A DNA stretch of 64,000 bases from Gibbula magus. Its lineage: Eukaryota; Mollusca; Gastropoda; Trochida; Trochidae. The notes under the pieces were generated by a model. The model ran no database searches. It was not told where the DNA came from and saw only the letters and a program-made list of their open reading frames with translations. The DNA lies in the NCBI GenBank assembly GCA_936450465.1, contig OW388292.1:5847756-5911755 (forward strand), written 5' to 3'. The position numbers were made by a program, and so were the translations under genes. Of this stretch, positions 50,447 through 63,054 are shown piece by piece. Numbering within the stretch: the first letter of the stretch is position 1; every line of letters begins with the position of its first letter.

Positions 50447-51207
50447 GTGTTGCGGAATATTGCTAGTCGTTCAATTATAAATTATAACCGATGTTGCTTA
50501 TATAATTTCTTTGCATTATTCAATTTTAATATAAATCCAAATACATGTTTTGTGATTTTAGCAAATATTTTGGAATTAGATTTAAGTAATTTTTTTACAA
50601 AATTCATAACTAAACCAGAAACCAATAAAGAGTAGCGACGTTTAGCTAGGTTTATCAACGCAGAGCAGGTGTGTCTTTTATTTCAAGATATACAACCTGT
50701 TTTGTAATATATGGTAGGAAGAACTAGAATGCGAAATCATAAAAACACACTGTTACTTTCAATTAACCTGACATTTCTAATTAAACAACCAGCTGGATCT
50801 TCCAATCAAGCAGTTACTAATCAGGCCAGTCATTTAAGAGATATATGCAATAAGCTGAAAACAAATGCGTCACTAACAGTTCCAAAAAACAAACTTACCT
50901 TCTACTTATTAATTATGACACACATTATGTAGTTCTACAACTCCGTGCTAAATCTGATGATAACCAAGCTAAATCTGATGATAACCAAGCTAAATCTGAT
51001 GATAACCAAGCTAAATCTGATGATAACCAAGCTAAATCTGATGATCTAAAGAGAGAAATTATGAGCCAGACAGGCTCCATTTACTCTTTCCTACATAGAA
51101 ACAATTTTAGAACAATAAACGCAAACCTCCATGAACATGGTTTTGTAATTGCTAAAAATGAAACGTTTTTAAAAACAATAATGTATTTTATTACCAAATT
51201 GGATTAA
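50447..51207 (+). pseudogene. Decayed coding sequence of unknown family with AKSDDNQ repeats
   Basis: Two open segments in one frame (50447-50635 and 50711-50932, separated by stops near 50633 and 50703) are followed, after an apparent frameshift at the A-run near 50884, by an open frame running to TAA at 51205. The third segment reads YDTHYVVLQLRAKSDDNQ, with the heptapeptide AKSDDNQ four times in perfect 21-bp repeats, then AKSDD, LKREIMSQTGSIYSFLHRN and HEHGFVIAKNETFL. The continuity across breaks suggests a former protein of about 250 residues, perhaps from a mobile or viral element. I recognise no domain. Confidence 0.4.
50947..51045 (+). repeat. 21-bp perfect tandem repeat within the decayed frame
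   Basis: Four full copies and a partial fifth of gctaaatctgatgataacca+a. Copies are identical, so the expansion is recent relative to the stops and frameshift around it. Confidence 0.95.
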
Positions 51208-51299
51208 AATTTGATGAATATTTGGATAGTTATGAGTTAAACGGGAAACGTGATTGTTAGTCTTTCATCCATACTCTAGAGAAAATTATTCAATATATA

Positions 51300-51380
51300 A
51301 CGACCAACCCTATTTGAATTGTTTGTAAATATTGTTGTTGATAAGAAAACACTTATTTCTGAGAGACTGAGACTAATAAA
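51300..51380. repeat. Dispersed repeat, copy 3
   Basis: It shares 'tttgaattgtttgtaaat.ttg', 'gataagaaaacact' and 'tatttctgaga...gactaa' with copies at 24270 and 25990. It follows the decayed coding sequence directly, so it may be the 3' tail of the same element. Confidence 0.55.
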
Positions 51381-51536
51381 TGTAAAGACATAATATGGAA
51401 TATTCATCGACATGAATATATTTATTCATCAATGATATCATTACATATATCAAGAAAACGTAAATTCATGTCTTATCATCCATTTGCATATCAGCAAACG
51501 ATGCATTTAATGTCTTACGATAAACCTTCGTCTTAC

Positions 51537-52510
51537 CTTAAACCTTCGATATGTCTTACCATATAAACCTTCGATATGTCTTACCACAAACCTTCGATAT
51601 GTCTTACCATATAAACCTTCGATATGTCTTACCACAAACCTTCGATATGTCTTACGATAAACCTTCGATATGTCTTACGATAAACCTTGTATATGTCTTA
51701 CCACAAACCTTCGATATGTCTAACCATATAAACCTTCGATATGTCTTACCACAAACCTTCGATATGTCTTACCACAAACCTTCGATATGTCTTACCATAT
51801 AAACCTTCGATATGTCTTACCACAAACCTTCGATATGTCTTACGATAAACCTTCGATATGTCTTACGATAAACCTTGTATATGTCTTACCACAAACCTTC
51901 GATATGTCTAACCATATAAACCTTCGATATGTCTTACCACAAACCTTCGATATGTCTTACCACAAACCTTCGATATGTCTTACCACAAACCTTCGATATG
52001 TCTTACGATAAACCTTGTATATGTCTTACCACAAACCTTCGATATGTCTTACCATATAAACCTTCGATATGTCTTTCCTCAAACCTTCGATATGTCTTAC
52101 GATAAACCTTCGATATGTCTTACCTCAAACCTTCGATATGTCTTACGATAAACCTTCGATATGTCTTACCTCAAACCTTCGATATGTCTTACGATAAACC
52201 TTGTATATGTCTTACCACAAACCTTCGATATGTCTTACGATAAACCTTCGATATGTCTTACCACAAACCTTCGATATGTCTTACGATAAACCTTGTATAT
52301 GTCTTACCACAAACCTTCGATATGTCTTACCATATAAACCTTCGATATGTCTTTCCTCAAACCTTCGATATGTCTTACGATAAACCTTCGATATGTCTTA
52401 CCACAAACCTTCGATATGTCTTACCATATAAACCTTCGAAATGTCTTACCATAAACCTTCGATATGTCTTACCACAAACCTTCGATATGTCTTACCTCAA
52501 ACCTTCGATA
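51537..52510. repeat. 23/25-bp minisatellite
   Basis: About 40 copies of accttcgatatgtcttacc followed by acaa, gataa, tcaaa or atataa (23 or 25 bp). A block of several units is duplicated with a 188-bp offset (51599 matches 51787). Open frames with 'MSYHINLRYVLPQTFD' are artefacts that break when unit length changes. Confidence 0.97.
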
Positions 52511-54237
52511 CACCATAAACCTATGATAGTGTCTGTACATACATACATCCTGTCTTCATGGAGTCACACCTATGCATACAGTCGTTAATCATTTATCATT
52601 TAGAGATCTTAGACGAATAAAGGGTAAGTAAATAAACTGTAAATCCTTTAGTTTGTACCGTATCTGTGTCACATTTGAACATGATATAAGTGTACACAGC
52701 CAGACAGACAAAGGTCGTTGGTTGATGATAATGTTATTTATAGAAGTGTACGCACAGACATATACGGGGATCGATGATTAAGTACATCATTATTTATGAA
52801 TTGATGTCCAACCGATGTTTTTCATTTCAAAACGACTTTTAACATACGCTAGTCGAGCTCTAGATGACCGAGTGGATAAGCTTTTTGAAACATCAGTGCT
52901 GGCGATTGGTGCCAGCTAGACTGTGAAGGTGTATACTCGGATACCGCGAGGGCCTCGTTCTAAAAATGTCAATGACTTTGTACTATTGCAGATATTGTGG
53001 TCCTAAATACACGTGTTACAATGTAACCGAGTTGGAACTTGGTGATTCCATATGAAGGAGTGACTGTATACCCAGAAACGTCGTGTATTTCCATATTAAG
53101 GAAGTTGTCCAGAAAACTCCCTGTTCTTGAGAGAGATGACCAATTTGCTTGACTGGACTAAGGTCAGAATCGATGAAAAGACGTTAAAATGAGTATACAC
53201 ACATATATGTAGTGGCCAATAGAACTATTTTCAAACTGAAATAGCAGTTGATACACATGACTTGCTCTTTGTTATGGTACAACTTACATTTCCCACTGAC
53301 AAACAACGTGAGCACCAATCAATTCTATACTGTGTAGCACATGTGATCTGTGTCAAGGACATTCTTTCACATTCTTTAAACATACATAACATTCATTTAT
53401 AAATTTAACATTTGGATACATGTTACTATAGACCATTTTTATTTTTATATATTTACATAAATCCGGATAAAACAGGGGTTAGTATATGATGGGCGAAAAT
53501 ATTTTTGTAAAGTTACTTCACCGACGTTATGGTATCAATTAAATTAAATCAAATTTTATTTCTGCTTTAAAAGAACATCAATCTCAAAACAAAGAGAGAC
53601 TTTCTTCATCAAACAAATGTTCAAGAGTAGACGTGAATCACCAATTCATTTATTATGACAATTCCTCGCCATTGTGTGACGTGTATGTAGTTCAAGGAAG
53701 AAAGGAATAGGATAAAGCGTCACTTTTGAATAAACCTCAAAGCGATGTCGTCTTACTACACCGTGCAACGTACACTGATGTAAGACATGAAAGGTACATA
53801 ATGTTCTCACAGGCAGTAAATCTAGTATTTACTGAACTTACATAGAAACTGTTTAGAATAAGAATAAGACCAAACTTAAGACTTCTCAAGGGTATATTAA
53901 GGGCGTACTCAGGATAAAAAATATTATGTGAAGGCACAAAAAATTAAAAATAAATTAATTTGCTTGTAAAACATTTCATTCCATTTCAGTTTTGCAAAAT
54001 TCCGAACAAGATGCGTACATTAAGAATGTCAATATTTTCCTTTCGAATCCAACTTTACAGGACAGACTATTTGAAACAACTATATGATACTGGTATTTAT
54101 AGTTAATTAAGCTTTGCAATCAAATGTATTTTTAAAATGTCTTCTCGACGGTAGGGTTCACTCTGGATAGTAAGCTCGCGCCAACGTGTTTATTCAATGC
54201 GGCCAATTCTCTCAGCAAAATGCATTAAAATAAATTA
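52511..54237. other. No gene seen
   Basis: AT-rich sequence without a supportable gene. A weak A-box-like TGACCGAGTGG occurs at about 52863, but no matching B box is convincing. Confidence 0.5.
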
Positions 54238-54753
54238 TAAACTGAGGTGCAAAAGAAAGTATATCACTCAGTTGTTTTCCATTTATTCAATATGTTAAAG
54301 AAATTAGATGCATTTGATTATGGCACGATACAATAACACCTTTCGGCAGTAGTTTGAATGACTTAATGAGTGACTGTTTTATTTTTTAACTTAAATATCA
54401 TTATTTAAAGTATTTAAAGTAGACGGGTGTAAGAAATGAAATTTACACCAACCATGTGTGTGCAGGACGAGGCACATTTATTGATTTTCACACAGAGTAT
54501 GTGTTATATGTCGATGAACAGTTGTGTTTTGTCAAAATTAATTTGGGGGAATTTCAAAATTTGATTTTTTTAATTTTAAATTTAAAAAAAAATATGCGTA
54601 GAGGTATTCTTTGACTGATTTAATGTTTTGGACTAATTTGCCAAACTAGTCAGTTTTTGAATACGACGTCGAAAACTCGAGATATGTGACTTTGAAAATG
54701 ATACATATGATACATACAACTGAGTGATATAATTTCTTTTGCACCTCAGTTTA
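54238..54753. mobile_element. 516-bp MITE with 38-bp terminal inverted repeats
   Basis: The left end taaactgaggtgcaaaagaa + agtatatcactcagttgt (54238-54275) is repeated inverted at 54718-54753 with about two mismatches. The ends begin with TA, consistent with the TA target duplication of Tc1/mariner-type elements; that class is inference. The interior is AT-rich with no transposase. High end identity suggests a fairly recent insertion. Confidence 0.88.
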
Positions 54754-54965
54754 TGATGAGCAGTGACTAACAAAATTGGATTGTTATTTTGCTGTCAATA
54801 AACACCAACCCTATCTTTGTAATCGGGTATCCATGCAAAGAATAAACAACAGCAAGAACATAAATTACATCCATAAAAGGTATAGGGCTTATTACATGAC
54901 GTATGGAGACAGAAATGTGAGTGTTGATTGTCACTACTGACCCGGGTCACCCTCGGAACACGAGT

Positions 54966-55040
54966 AGATACTGTACAGCGTTTTGAGACGAGACGATACT
55001 GTACAGCGTATTGAGACGAGACGATACTGTACAGTACAGC
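54966..55040. repeat. 28-bp tandem repeat
   Basis: About two and a half copies of a cgatactgtacagcgtattg-type unit, next to a second 'tgtacagtacagc' palindromic stretch. It has no coding support. Confidence 0.85.
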
Positions 55041-55148
55041 GCGACTTCTATCGCCCTGTGTCAGTCTTGTTTGTTCTGGATGAGTCAGCGTGTACACTGT
55101 TACCTGACCCAGGTGGACTCAGGTATACTTACAACGCTTAGAACTCAC

Positions 55149-55440
55149 CTAGACAGGTATACATGACTAAGTCTAACGGTCTTGGACGGACGTGGAGGGG
55201 AGTTGGGGGGGGGGGGGGGGGGGGGGGGGGGATAGTAAGTTGGAGGGGGGTCGGAGGGGGATACAGTGACTTGGTAAAACAGTGTAGTTGTGTTGATAAT
55301 AGCGACTCCTGATGGCATATGTGCATAATCCGTTCAGAGACATTTATGATGTTGTAGTGACCAAACTGAGAGAACATATGGAACACAACATTTCCACACT
55401 GATCATTCTCTTGTCTCGTGTCGATATAAAGTGTCTTCAA
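55149..55440 (-). other. Speculative exon with proline run; phase-1 donor
   Basis: An open frame from an ATG at 55440 (MKTLYIDTRQENDQCGN...) runs 97 codons plus one base to a good donor CTAG|GTGAGT in phase 1. It crosses a 27-base G run read as proline, whose length is likely unstable, so the frame may not be conserved. No homology is recognised. It could be an upstream alternative exon of the spectraplakin gene or pure chance. Confidence 0.15.
55205..55231. repeat. Poly-G tract, 27 bases
   Basis: An uninterrupted run of 27 G on the plus strand, with further G-rich flanks (ggaggggggtcggaggggg). It can form G-quadruplexes and is prone to sequencing and replication slippage, so its length should be treated with caution. 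Confidence 0.95.
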
Positions 55441-55992
55441 ATGTAGCTAATCACGAACATAGACGTTTTTGTCCATATATTTATCTTCATCTTTATCTAT
55501 GCAGCATTGTAGCAATGTCACAACTTTCAACGCTTACAATATGATGACGTGTGTAACGGATTACAGAATTTAGCCAATGACTACACGATGAGTGACACTA
55601 GAAATATGTGTGCCACCATTGTTTGTTAACCTTTGCTTAGCACATATCTTCTCAACAAAATGAAATCAAACCATGATGAATTGATAATGATGATGAATGC
55701 AGACTTAATGACGTTATGAAATGTTTAGGATTATTGTTTACAGAAAAGAAAACATGTCATACATGACCGGTGGCACCCACTATTCACGAATGAAGTCAAT
55801 ATGACTGATACACACAAGTAGTGCACATACAATATTGAGATAGCTGACATGTCACCCTACCTCACAAGTACATTGGAGAGCTTCATGGAAGCATATTACA
55901 AATGTTGACTAGTGTTTTCATTTGAAAATGATTAGTTTACATATGACCAATTATTCAAAATGTAATTTATCAAACCATAACGGAAACATAAC

Positions 55993-56330
55993 ATGTGGAG
56001 CACGTTTGTGTAGTGATCAGTGTGCTGGCCTCTCACGCCAATGGCCCGAGTTCAAATCCCAGTGAAGGCACCAAACATTTGTGGCCTGGGTCTTATACTG
56101 TGTTGTGTCCTTGGGCAAGGCACTTCATCCACATTGCACTCAGTCCATCCAGCTGTTTAAATGGGTACCTGAGCAAATGTAGTATATGGACCTATACGGT
56201 CGCGCGGAGCGCTTGGTAGCGGCACCGGAAGTACAATTCCTTCAGGGTAATAATGTATATATGTACCGCCAGTGAACAGCATCTGGCTGGATGTTAGGCG
56301 TTAAAATCATCAGCCTCATTATTGTTATTT
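55993..56330 (+). mobile_element. tRNA-derived SINE with conserved central domain
   Basis: A head with TGTGTAGTGATCAGTGTGCTGG (A-box region) and GAGTTCAAATCCC (B box) is followed by a central block 'ccttgggcaaggcacttcat' and 'ccacattgcactcagtcca', then 'aaatgggtacc'. Related central blocks are known in several widespread animal SINE superfamilies; I do not assign one. The element looks nearly full length. A 74-codon open frame across it is incidental. Confidence 0.85.
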
Positions 56331-58878
56331 ACATGTTTTTGTTACGGCAAAAAACTTACTTCAGGGCTGAAATCTAATCATGCCTCTACGCACAATGATA
56401 ATTCACATCAAATTCTTGCTGAACCAGAAGGGAAATATAACATGCAGTCCAATTTACTTACTTTAATGCTGAAAATTTAACCACTGAATACTGACAATGA
56501 TAATAGACAGTAGACATAATACATTATACAGTGACCAAATACAGCAGTACGGGCTGATCTCACGTGTCGGCAGCATTACGTCTAGAGGCCTTACTTCTCA
56601 GCACTATAGAAACTACGGGGACGCTGGGTTTTCTGAAATAAGTTGCTAAGTGGACTTAACTCCTATGAGGCATCCGTGGCTTCAAATACAGGCTCTTTCA
56701 TTTCATTCTGAGCAGTGAAAAAGTATCAATTTATATTAAAATCGTCCCTTCGTTACACGTTCTTGCAAGAGTGTCATCATATACTATAAAGCTTCTCTCG
56801 AGGTATCGATTTTAAATCTGCAGTCACGTGTCACATTGTATACATTGTAGACTAGGCAGAATTGTATTTTATTAATATATAGTATTTACTGAATTAAAAG
56901 TTATGGTTAAGACTAAAATATACTAAATCTTTTTATGTTCAATGTTTATGGGTTCAAAGACAATACACCAACTCTCATGTTCTTGTCTGACAGCATAACA
57001 TACAAATCAACGTAGGAATTGTATGTATCTACGAACTGATAGGTTTACATCAAGGCTGGTTTGTTGTTTCAAGGTGATTCATTTAATCTTATGCACGATT
57101 TTGTTACATCATATCCAAAGGAGTTATTTCCCTTAAAAAGATATTCGATTGTGAAATATTTCTCAGGAGGATATTGAACTGATAAAACGTGCGAAGCTGA
57201 ATCTATTGGTATGCGTGCGACGCAGACAAAAAAAATCATACGACATGTGCAAATAAGCAGGAAGATGTTCTCGAGCAGATTCTGACGCTAAGGTAATGCT
57301 CGATATATCTCGAATATTCGTAGATTTAGATTCCTCTTGCTTTAATCATCATCATAAGAAAAACAATATTTTCTGGATAACTGAACTGTTTAACAATGAA
57401 ACACATTGGTGGATGATTCTATGTATCATGTTTCTTGGTGTCCGTCTGTGAGATTATATATCGCTAGGAGACAGCTGGTTTCGACGTGATAACGGCTCTG
57501 TCAGTCCAAAGAACACTATTGTGATACATGTATGTAAGGTAGTGATATATCCGATTCATCAAATAACCGGGTATACTGAGCTATATCGATGACTCAAGCT
57601 CGCTTACCTGGCAATAACATCTACTTGTATAAGTAAAAAAGACTTACATACCTTCCAGGTGGCAGCAGACCCAATAGTAGAAAGTATCCGTATATATATA
57701 ATCGATGAATGAAGTACGCTCCCGGTCTTGTCAACACCTTTCACTCTCTGAAATCAGCAAAATGAGGCTTGGTAATCCTTGACATATCCATTAATAAGCT
57801 GTGTATACCTTCAATGAGCCGGGCAAACCAACCACACACACGCTACCCGACAGAGTATCGCACTTCAAGGCGTTATGAATGAAGTCAGGTCTGCGCTACT
57901 CTCCAGGGACCAGGAATGCATGCACGTGAGAAACTGAACACTTACATAAATATGAAGTTTGACACTGATTGGCAGAAATCAACAAGTCAAGTACAGTGAT
58001 ATACATCGCGTTTCTTGCAGTGAAGAATTAGTATCTGCCACGGCTCGTCAGACGATCCACGATGCGTGTTCACAACACTGAACCATGCAGGACATCAAAC
58101 ACGCAGTTGAACACCTCCCGACTTCAAGGAGTCTTTAGAACTGCTCAGAAACGTATTTTATCAAAATAACATCAATTATATTCTTTAAACGCTATTACAC
58201 ATGACGCGAGTAAGCCAGTGTGCGGTGTGAATGGAGTGAGCATAGTTTGACTGCTATAAGCAGTGCACTTTCTAAAGAGCGTTTTAGGTGATGTATGATA
58301 TGCTATTGCGTTCCTACAGATTGCATTCATGAACTGTATTAGCTTTACTTACATGTTCTTACGTATGTATTTAACCAAGTAAATACACAGGACTACATCA
58401 GAGCATGATTTCAACTTACATACGTACAAGTACACTCCATTTAGGTTGACCTGAAGAGTAACTTGTCCCATTCTTACACTGTCCTAAAATGCTTTTTAAG
58501 TTATTTTGAAGAGGGGGGCCTATACATTTAATAGCTCATATTGAACTACCAAACCAGTCTCATGTGTCTGTATGGTTGTTAACGCTGAGGTAGTTTGTCA
58601 TTTCGTCAAACAGTCATCTCGGAGTTCAATATTACATCATTTTCAATAGTCATCAATAAATAACATTACTTAAACAATTTGCCGGAATGTTTTCGAAAAG
58701 AAAAATGCTGCATTTGTCATCCACCTTCCATACACAATCAAAACAATACATACATTCTCTCTGGAGGACTTGTCCACTGCCTTGCCAAATTATACTGCTA
58801 ATGCTAATCGGTCCATAAAGGTGAAAGGTCGGAAGCGCTTCGAGTGACACGAGCCGCTAATGATTAGTGGTTTTACTG
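56331..58878. other. No gene seen
   Basis: AT-rich sequence. A minus-strand TATA-like tract (tatatatata, about 57692-57703) lies upstream of a donor CCAG|GTAAGC at 57608, with only a four-codon open frame (ATG at 57620) in phase 1. This is too little to call an exon. Confidence 0.4.
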
Positions 58879-58980
58879 TGTCACGTACGGAGGGAACACT
58901 GTGACTTGTGACGCTCTGTGGCCTTATGTCACGTACTGAGGGAACACTGTGACTTGTGACCCTCTGTGGCCTTGTGTCAC
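58879..58980. repeat. 48-bp tandem duplication
   Basis: Two copies of a 48-bp unit starting tgtcacgtac and including 'gagggaacactgtgacttg' are followed by the first six bases of a third copy. There are only three or four differences between copies. Confidence 0.92.
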
Positions 58981-61900
58981 ATAACTACCTACACTCCCCC
59001 GCAATGTATGTAAACGTGAACATACCTACTTAGCGAGGATTAACGAGGGTTGGAATAAAAAAAATATGTGTCATTATGATCTTTCGTTTTGATCTATGAT
59101 TTTATCAGGAAATAAAATTGACATGAATGTTTATAGCAGCCTCAGGGTACGAGAGAGAAGGCTTTACAATTATCATCACATCGAAGTAGATCACTAACAT
59201 ATCGAAATCATTACTAATAGCTGTTTTATGCTCTTTTATGATTTTTCATAATTAATATGGATGTAAGCCTTTCACTGTAAAAGGTCTTTCTAATAAGTAT
59301 ATGTCCTTTCAATCAAACATTATCTGTTTTCAGTTTTGTCTTCGATTTGGTCTTCTTTATTTACCTGGTTACGTGGTTATAGTCAATAATTGTTGTTATA
59401 AATTCAGATATCATACATCGAGGAAAACACATTAAACGAGAAAACGTTTATCCTACGTTTCTGTTTCCTGGTTTTGACGTGTCACTGTATATAGCACCTT
59501 TACAACGGCGATTGTGATTGCACAACTAACTTCAGATATATGCAGCCGATCATGAGTCACTGTTTATAGCCGAGAAACTGCTCGTATTAGAACAGAGGGT
59601 ACGATAGAAAATCTGGAGTGAGTTACTTCCGTGAGAAAAGAGTTATATCCAGAGTATAGGGTAAGGAATATTATTAGATGGCGTAAATGCTACCTCATTA
59701 AGTATACCAATTAAACAGGTATGGATAATGTACATACCTTCATCTACTATTAATAATTGGTAAATGAATTGTATCTACAGCCGCGTGTGATATTCACCGT
59801 CGGCTATGGTATTGACAACTTGTATGTGAAATATACACGATAACAAAGTAGTCACATTAGTTCCGGGCGGTAAGTCAATCGTGAAATCAACAATAGTCAA
59901 TGACAGGGTGGCGGGTTATACTTATTTGTGTAGACTTTCACACGACATTGCAGCACACATGTTCACCGACTGCTATGTAGTCACGGGTAATGACACGTAT
60001 AGACTAGTAGTTGAATTAGTGACACGTCTCTACAACATCTTACCAAAATGTACTTACAATATATGACACTATCTTGACATCGTGGTAAACCCATCTTCAT
60101 TCCTACTTCATCATTTAGTAAGTTTTTTATTTTTTTTGTACCCTGATACATTCATCGATACGTTTGTACGTTATCAATACCCCTTATCACACTTCATATT
60201 CCTACACATGCCTTTTTATCATTAATTCAAAATCATATATGGTCCAATCATCTGCCGATTACTCTTCAAATACCCAAGTTCGTCGTTCATTCTTCATGCA
60301 AGATTTACATATACGTACACATATTATATGTGTACCATTGGTCCAGTAAACAATACAATATTCAATTTCACATTGAGAAGCAAGAGAGAAACCTCATACA
60401 GTCGAAACACGTCATGAAAGACGACACCAACACGATAACAAGATACGTTCAAGCAATCTACGATAATATGTTCATATTCATAAGCACAACTACATCATAA
60501 GCATTTAGCATCTGCACACAGATTAAACTAACTCCATATATCAATAAATTGTGAATATACTTTAACACCGTCATAAACCTTTACATTTTGCATACAACAA
60601 AGTACTTACAAGCGTATACTGGAGTAGATATGCACACCTTGCTGCATCTATTTCCTGTAATTAACAGGTAAGTACACGCGACAGGTAAAGCACAAGGCAT
60701 CAAAGTCGACCCACTCTGTTCCCACCTCTTAATTCCACTTTGTATGTATTCGATGTTGTTACAAGTAGTTGAAAGAGAAGACAAACATTTCACCAGTCGG
60801 AGAGACACAAGGTTGTGTATGCTGGGCTGTGTGTATGGCGTGTTAAGGTTATTTAGTATGGAAAACAGTTAGCGTGCAAATACCGTACTCATCTAGTTGT
60901 GAACAGCCGGCGCCGTCTTACAAGACAATCAAATATACTGTTATCTCGCTACACTCACCTGGCACATCTAGGGAACCTGCCGTTTGACCGGAGTAGCGCA
61001 TGCGTGTCCGTTTACCATTGAAACCACCCACAATTCATCTTTTGGGATGGAATGTAAGTGAGAAACATGCGCATTTATTACTTTTTTTAGGCTAGCGTGT
61101 GCCATCAACATTGGCTGCAGGGAAATTGAACAGTCCAAGATTAATTAGATTGGACTGACTTCATGTGTATTCGTGATGTGTATGTTAACAAAACAGCCCA
61201 AGTTTAAAGAAACACCAGTTTATGTAGCACCGTACGGTACAGGGTTGTACAAGGTGATTTATTCTGCCCTTGGCTTTCTATGTTATTCGTTACAAGCAGC
61301 TGTAGTGACTCACACCGTGTCGATACCCTCTCTATACATACCCACGACTTGTCAATAGCTCTTGAGGAGGTACCTCCCTCACTTGTAGTCGTGTCGAGCG
61401 CCTTGTCTATAACATGGTATTGTCAATGTGGAGGGCAGGATAATAAATCTGATCGTACCTCCCTTGTGATTTATAACGTTCTTGTAGGATGTCATTCATC
61501 ATTCATATGATAATGCAAATACATTGTTATTTATTCATATGTCAACAAGATTCATTGCTGTTTTTAAATTGAAAGTACTTGACCTTGGTCTTTAACCATA
61601 TTGTATAAAACACGTTTGTTTGTTTGTTTCATGAGCACAGTGAGAGTCCTTAACGAGGTATTTACGTTTATTCAATTAACTGAAGGAGAACAAGTTCTAT
61701 GGATAGTCAACTTCTGTTTTGGAATAACTTGCAATACTTGTTTTCCTTCATTACATTAGTTTCTATAAGTCCTATCAAAGAAATATTCCAGGAACTGCTA
61801 AGTTGCGATATATAACCCCATACTCATGGCATCTTTTACAGTTATCAAGTATTATGCTATATCTCCAGCAAGTAATTGGTAACATACATCCAATAAGCCT

Positions 61901-63054
61901 GTGCAGTCCAACCTGATTTGACAGAACAAGATTAGTTTGACATTTCGTCAAGTTACAAACTCGCCCTCCGCAACCACCCCTGAGAGGAACCTGCAAATCC
62001 CTAGCTAAATGTTCAGGCAAATACTGTGTGGCCTCCTATGGATCCGTCCTTGACTTTACAGGATATCACATAAACCGATTTGCTGACGAATTAGTACAAA
62101 GAGGAGCGTGTAAATCCATAACGTGATATATATAAGCTTTGTAGAAATACTGTGTGTCGAGTTGTTGATGTGTACACGGTAATCTCATTAACCGATTCCA
62201 AGGAAGGTTGTTTAAATACACAGCTGGAGACGATGGCTTATTACTGTAAACTGTGGTGTATAATCACTCGATGATATGTACTTGACTTTCATAAAATGAC
62301 CCCTTAATCCAGGAATAACCGTCATATCATGACACATCCACGCCGAGGCTGTACCCAGTTCAGCAGCGATACCGATAATCCACTGGCGGACGTGGTCAGC
62401 TTGCCTTGAACAAACTTTCAGGTGACAAGCGGCTCCAACAGTGAAGCTGGGGTGTTTGATTGGTTTAATGGCACATGTACACCTACTGTACCAGTTTACC
62501 TTTCTCACCTGGCTAATCCAAACAGGACAGTCCGTGATGAAGGTTTAAATTTTCTTTACAGTACATACGAGTTCCATATCCCTACCAAACCCAAGAGCAT
62601 AATGAGTATAAGGAGCCCGTTTTAACGTAAACGAAATGTTAGCAAATTTGAACCCCCTGTTCCAAAACCAAGAACATATCAACTCTCTTCTTAATGATAA
62701 ACGTCAAATTGCTGTATCAGATATTTTTCAGTGAAGTCAAAATAACTACAAAATGATCACAAGGAAATATTTGCTAATCAATGAATATATGAATCTATTT
62801 GAGTCTGTTTTGCGTTTGTTCCTTTTTGTTTTTAAGGCAATAACTTGCCAACGTCGAGTTGTTTCTGACAGTATGGACGAGGTAGAACAAACACGCTCTA
62901 GTTAGAAGCTAGCACCTCATCTGGTGTTTGGCTGGTCACTGCACATTTACTCCCCTGTCAGTATAGCTGTGCTGGTGAAGCGTTCTCACCTGGCTAAAAC
63001 AAACAGGTAACTGGCTCTACAAATGTTCGTCAAAGTGAATAGACATCTTCATTG
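58981..63054. other. No certain gene; one speculative exon
   Basis: Mostly AT-rich. The only candidate is the short exon at 60959-61001. Two similar segments, 'tctcacctggctaa' followed by 'caaacagg', occur at about 62502 and 62985; each contains a donor-like CCAG|GTGAGA on the minus strand. Confidence 0.4.
60959..61001 (-). other. Speculative alternative first exon, phase-1 donor
   Basis: From an ATG at 61001 (ACGCATGCGC) a 14-codon frame MRYSGQTAGSLDVP plus one base reaches a consensus donor CCAG|GTGAGT in phase 1. It would splice in frame to the spectraplakin exon 2, about 45 kb away. The surrounding 100 bases are CpG-containing, unlike the flanks. A random donor has roughly a one-in-four chance of such a frame, so support is weak. 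Confidence 0.2.

Noticed and set aside
51551..52588. Plus-strand frames with MSYHINLRYVLPQTFD
   Set aside because: Artefact of the 23/25-bp minisatellite. Different frames are open in different places as unit length changes.
52857..52935. tRNA-Ser/Leu-like sequence with TGACCGAGTGG
   Set aside because: Only the A box is convincing; there is no proper B box or closed stems.
62212..62508. 98-codon minus-strand frame
   Set aside because: No homology is recognised and codon content is unremarkable. A donor-like site at 62506 is in the wrong phase, with a stop in the phase-1 frame.
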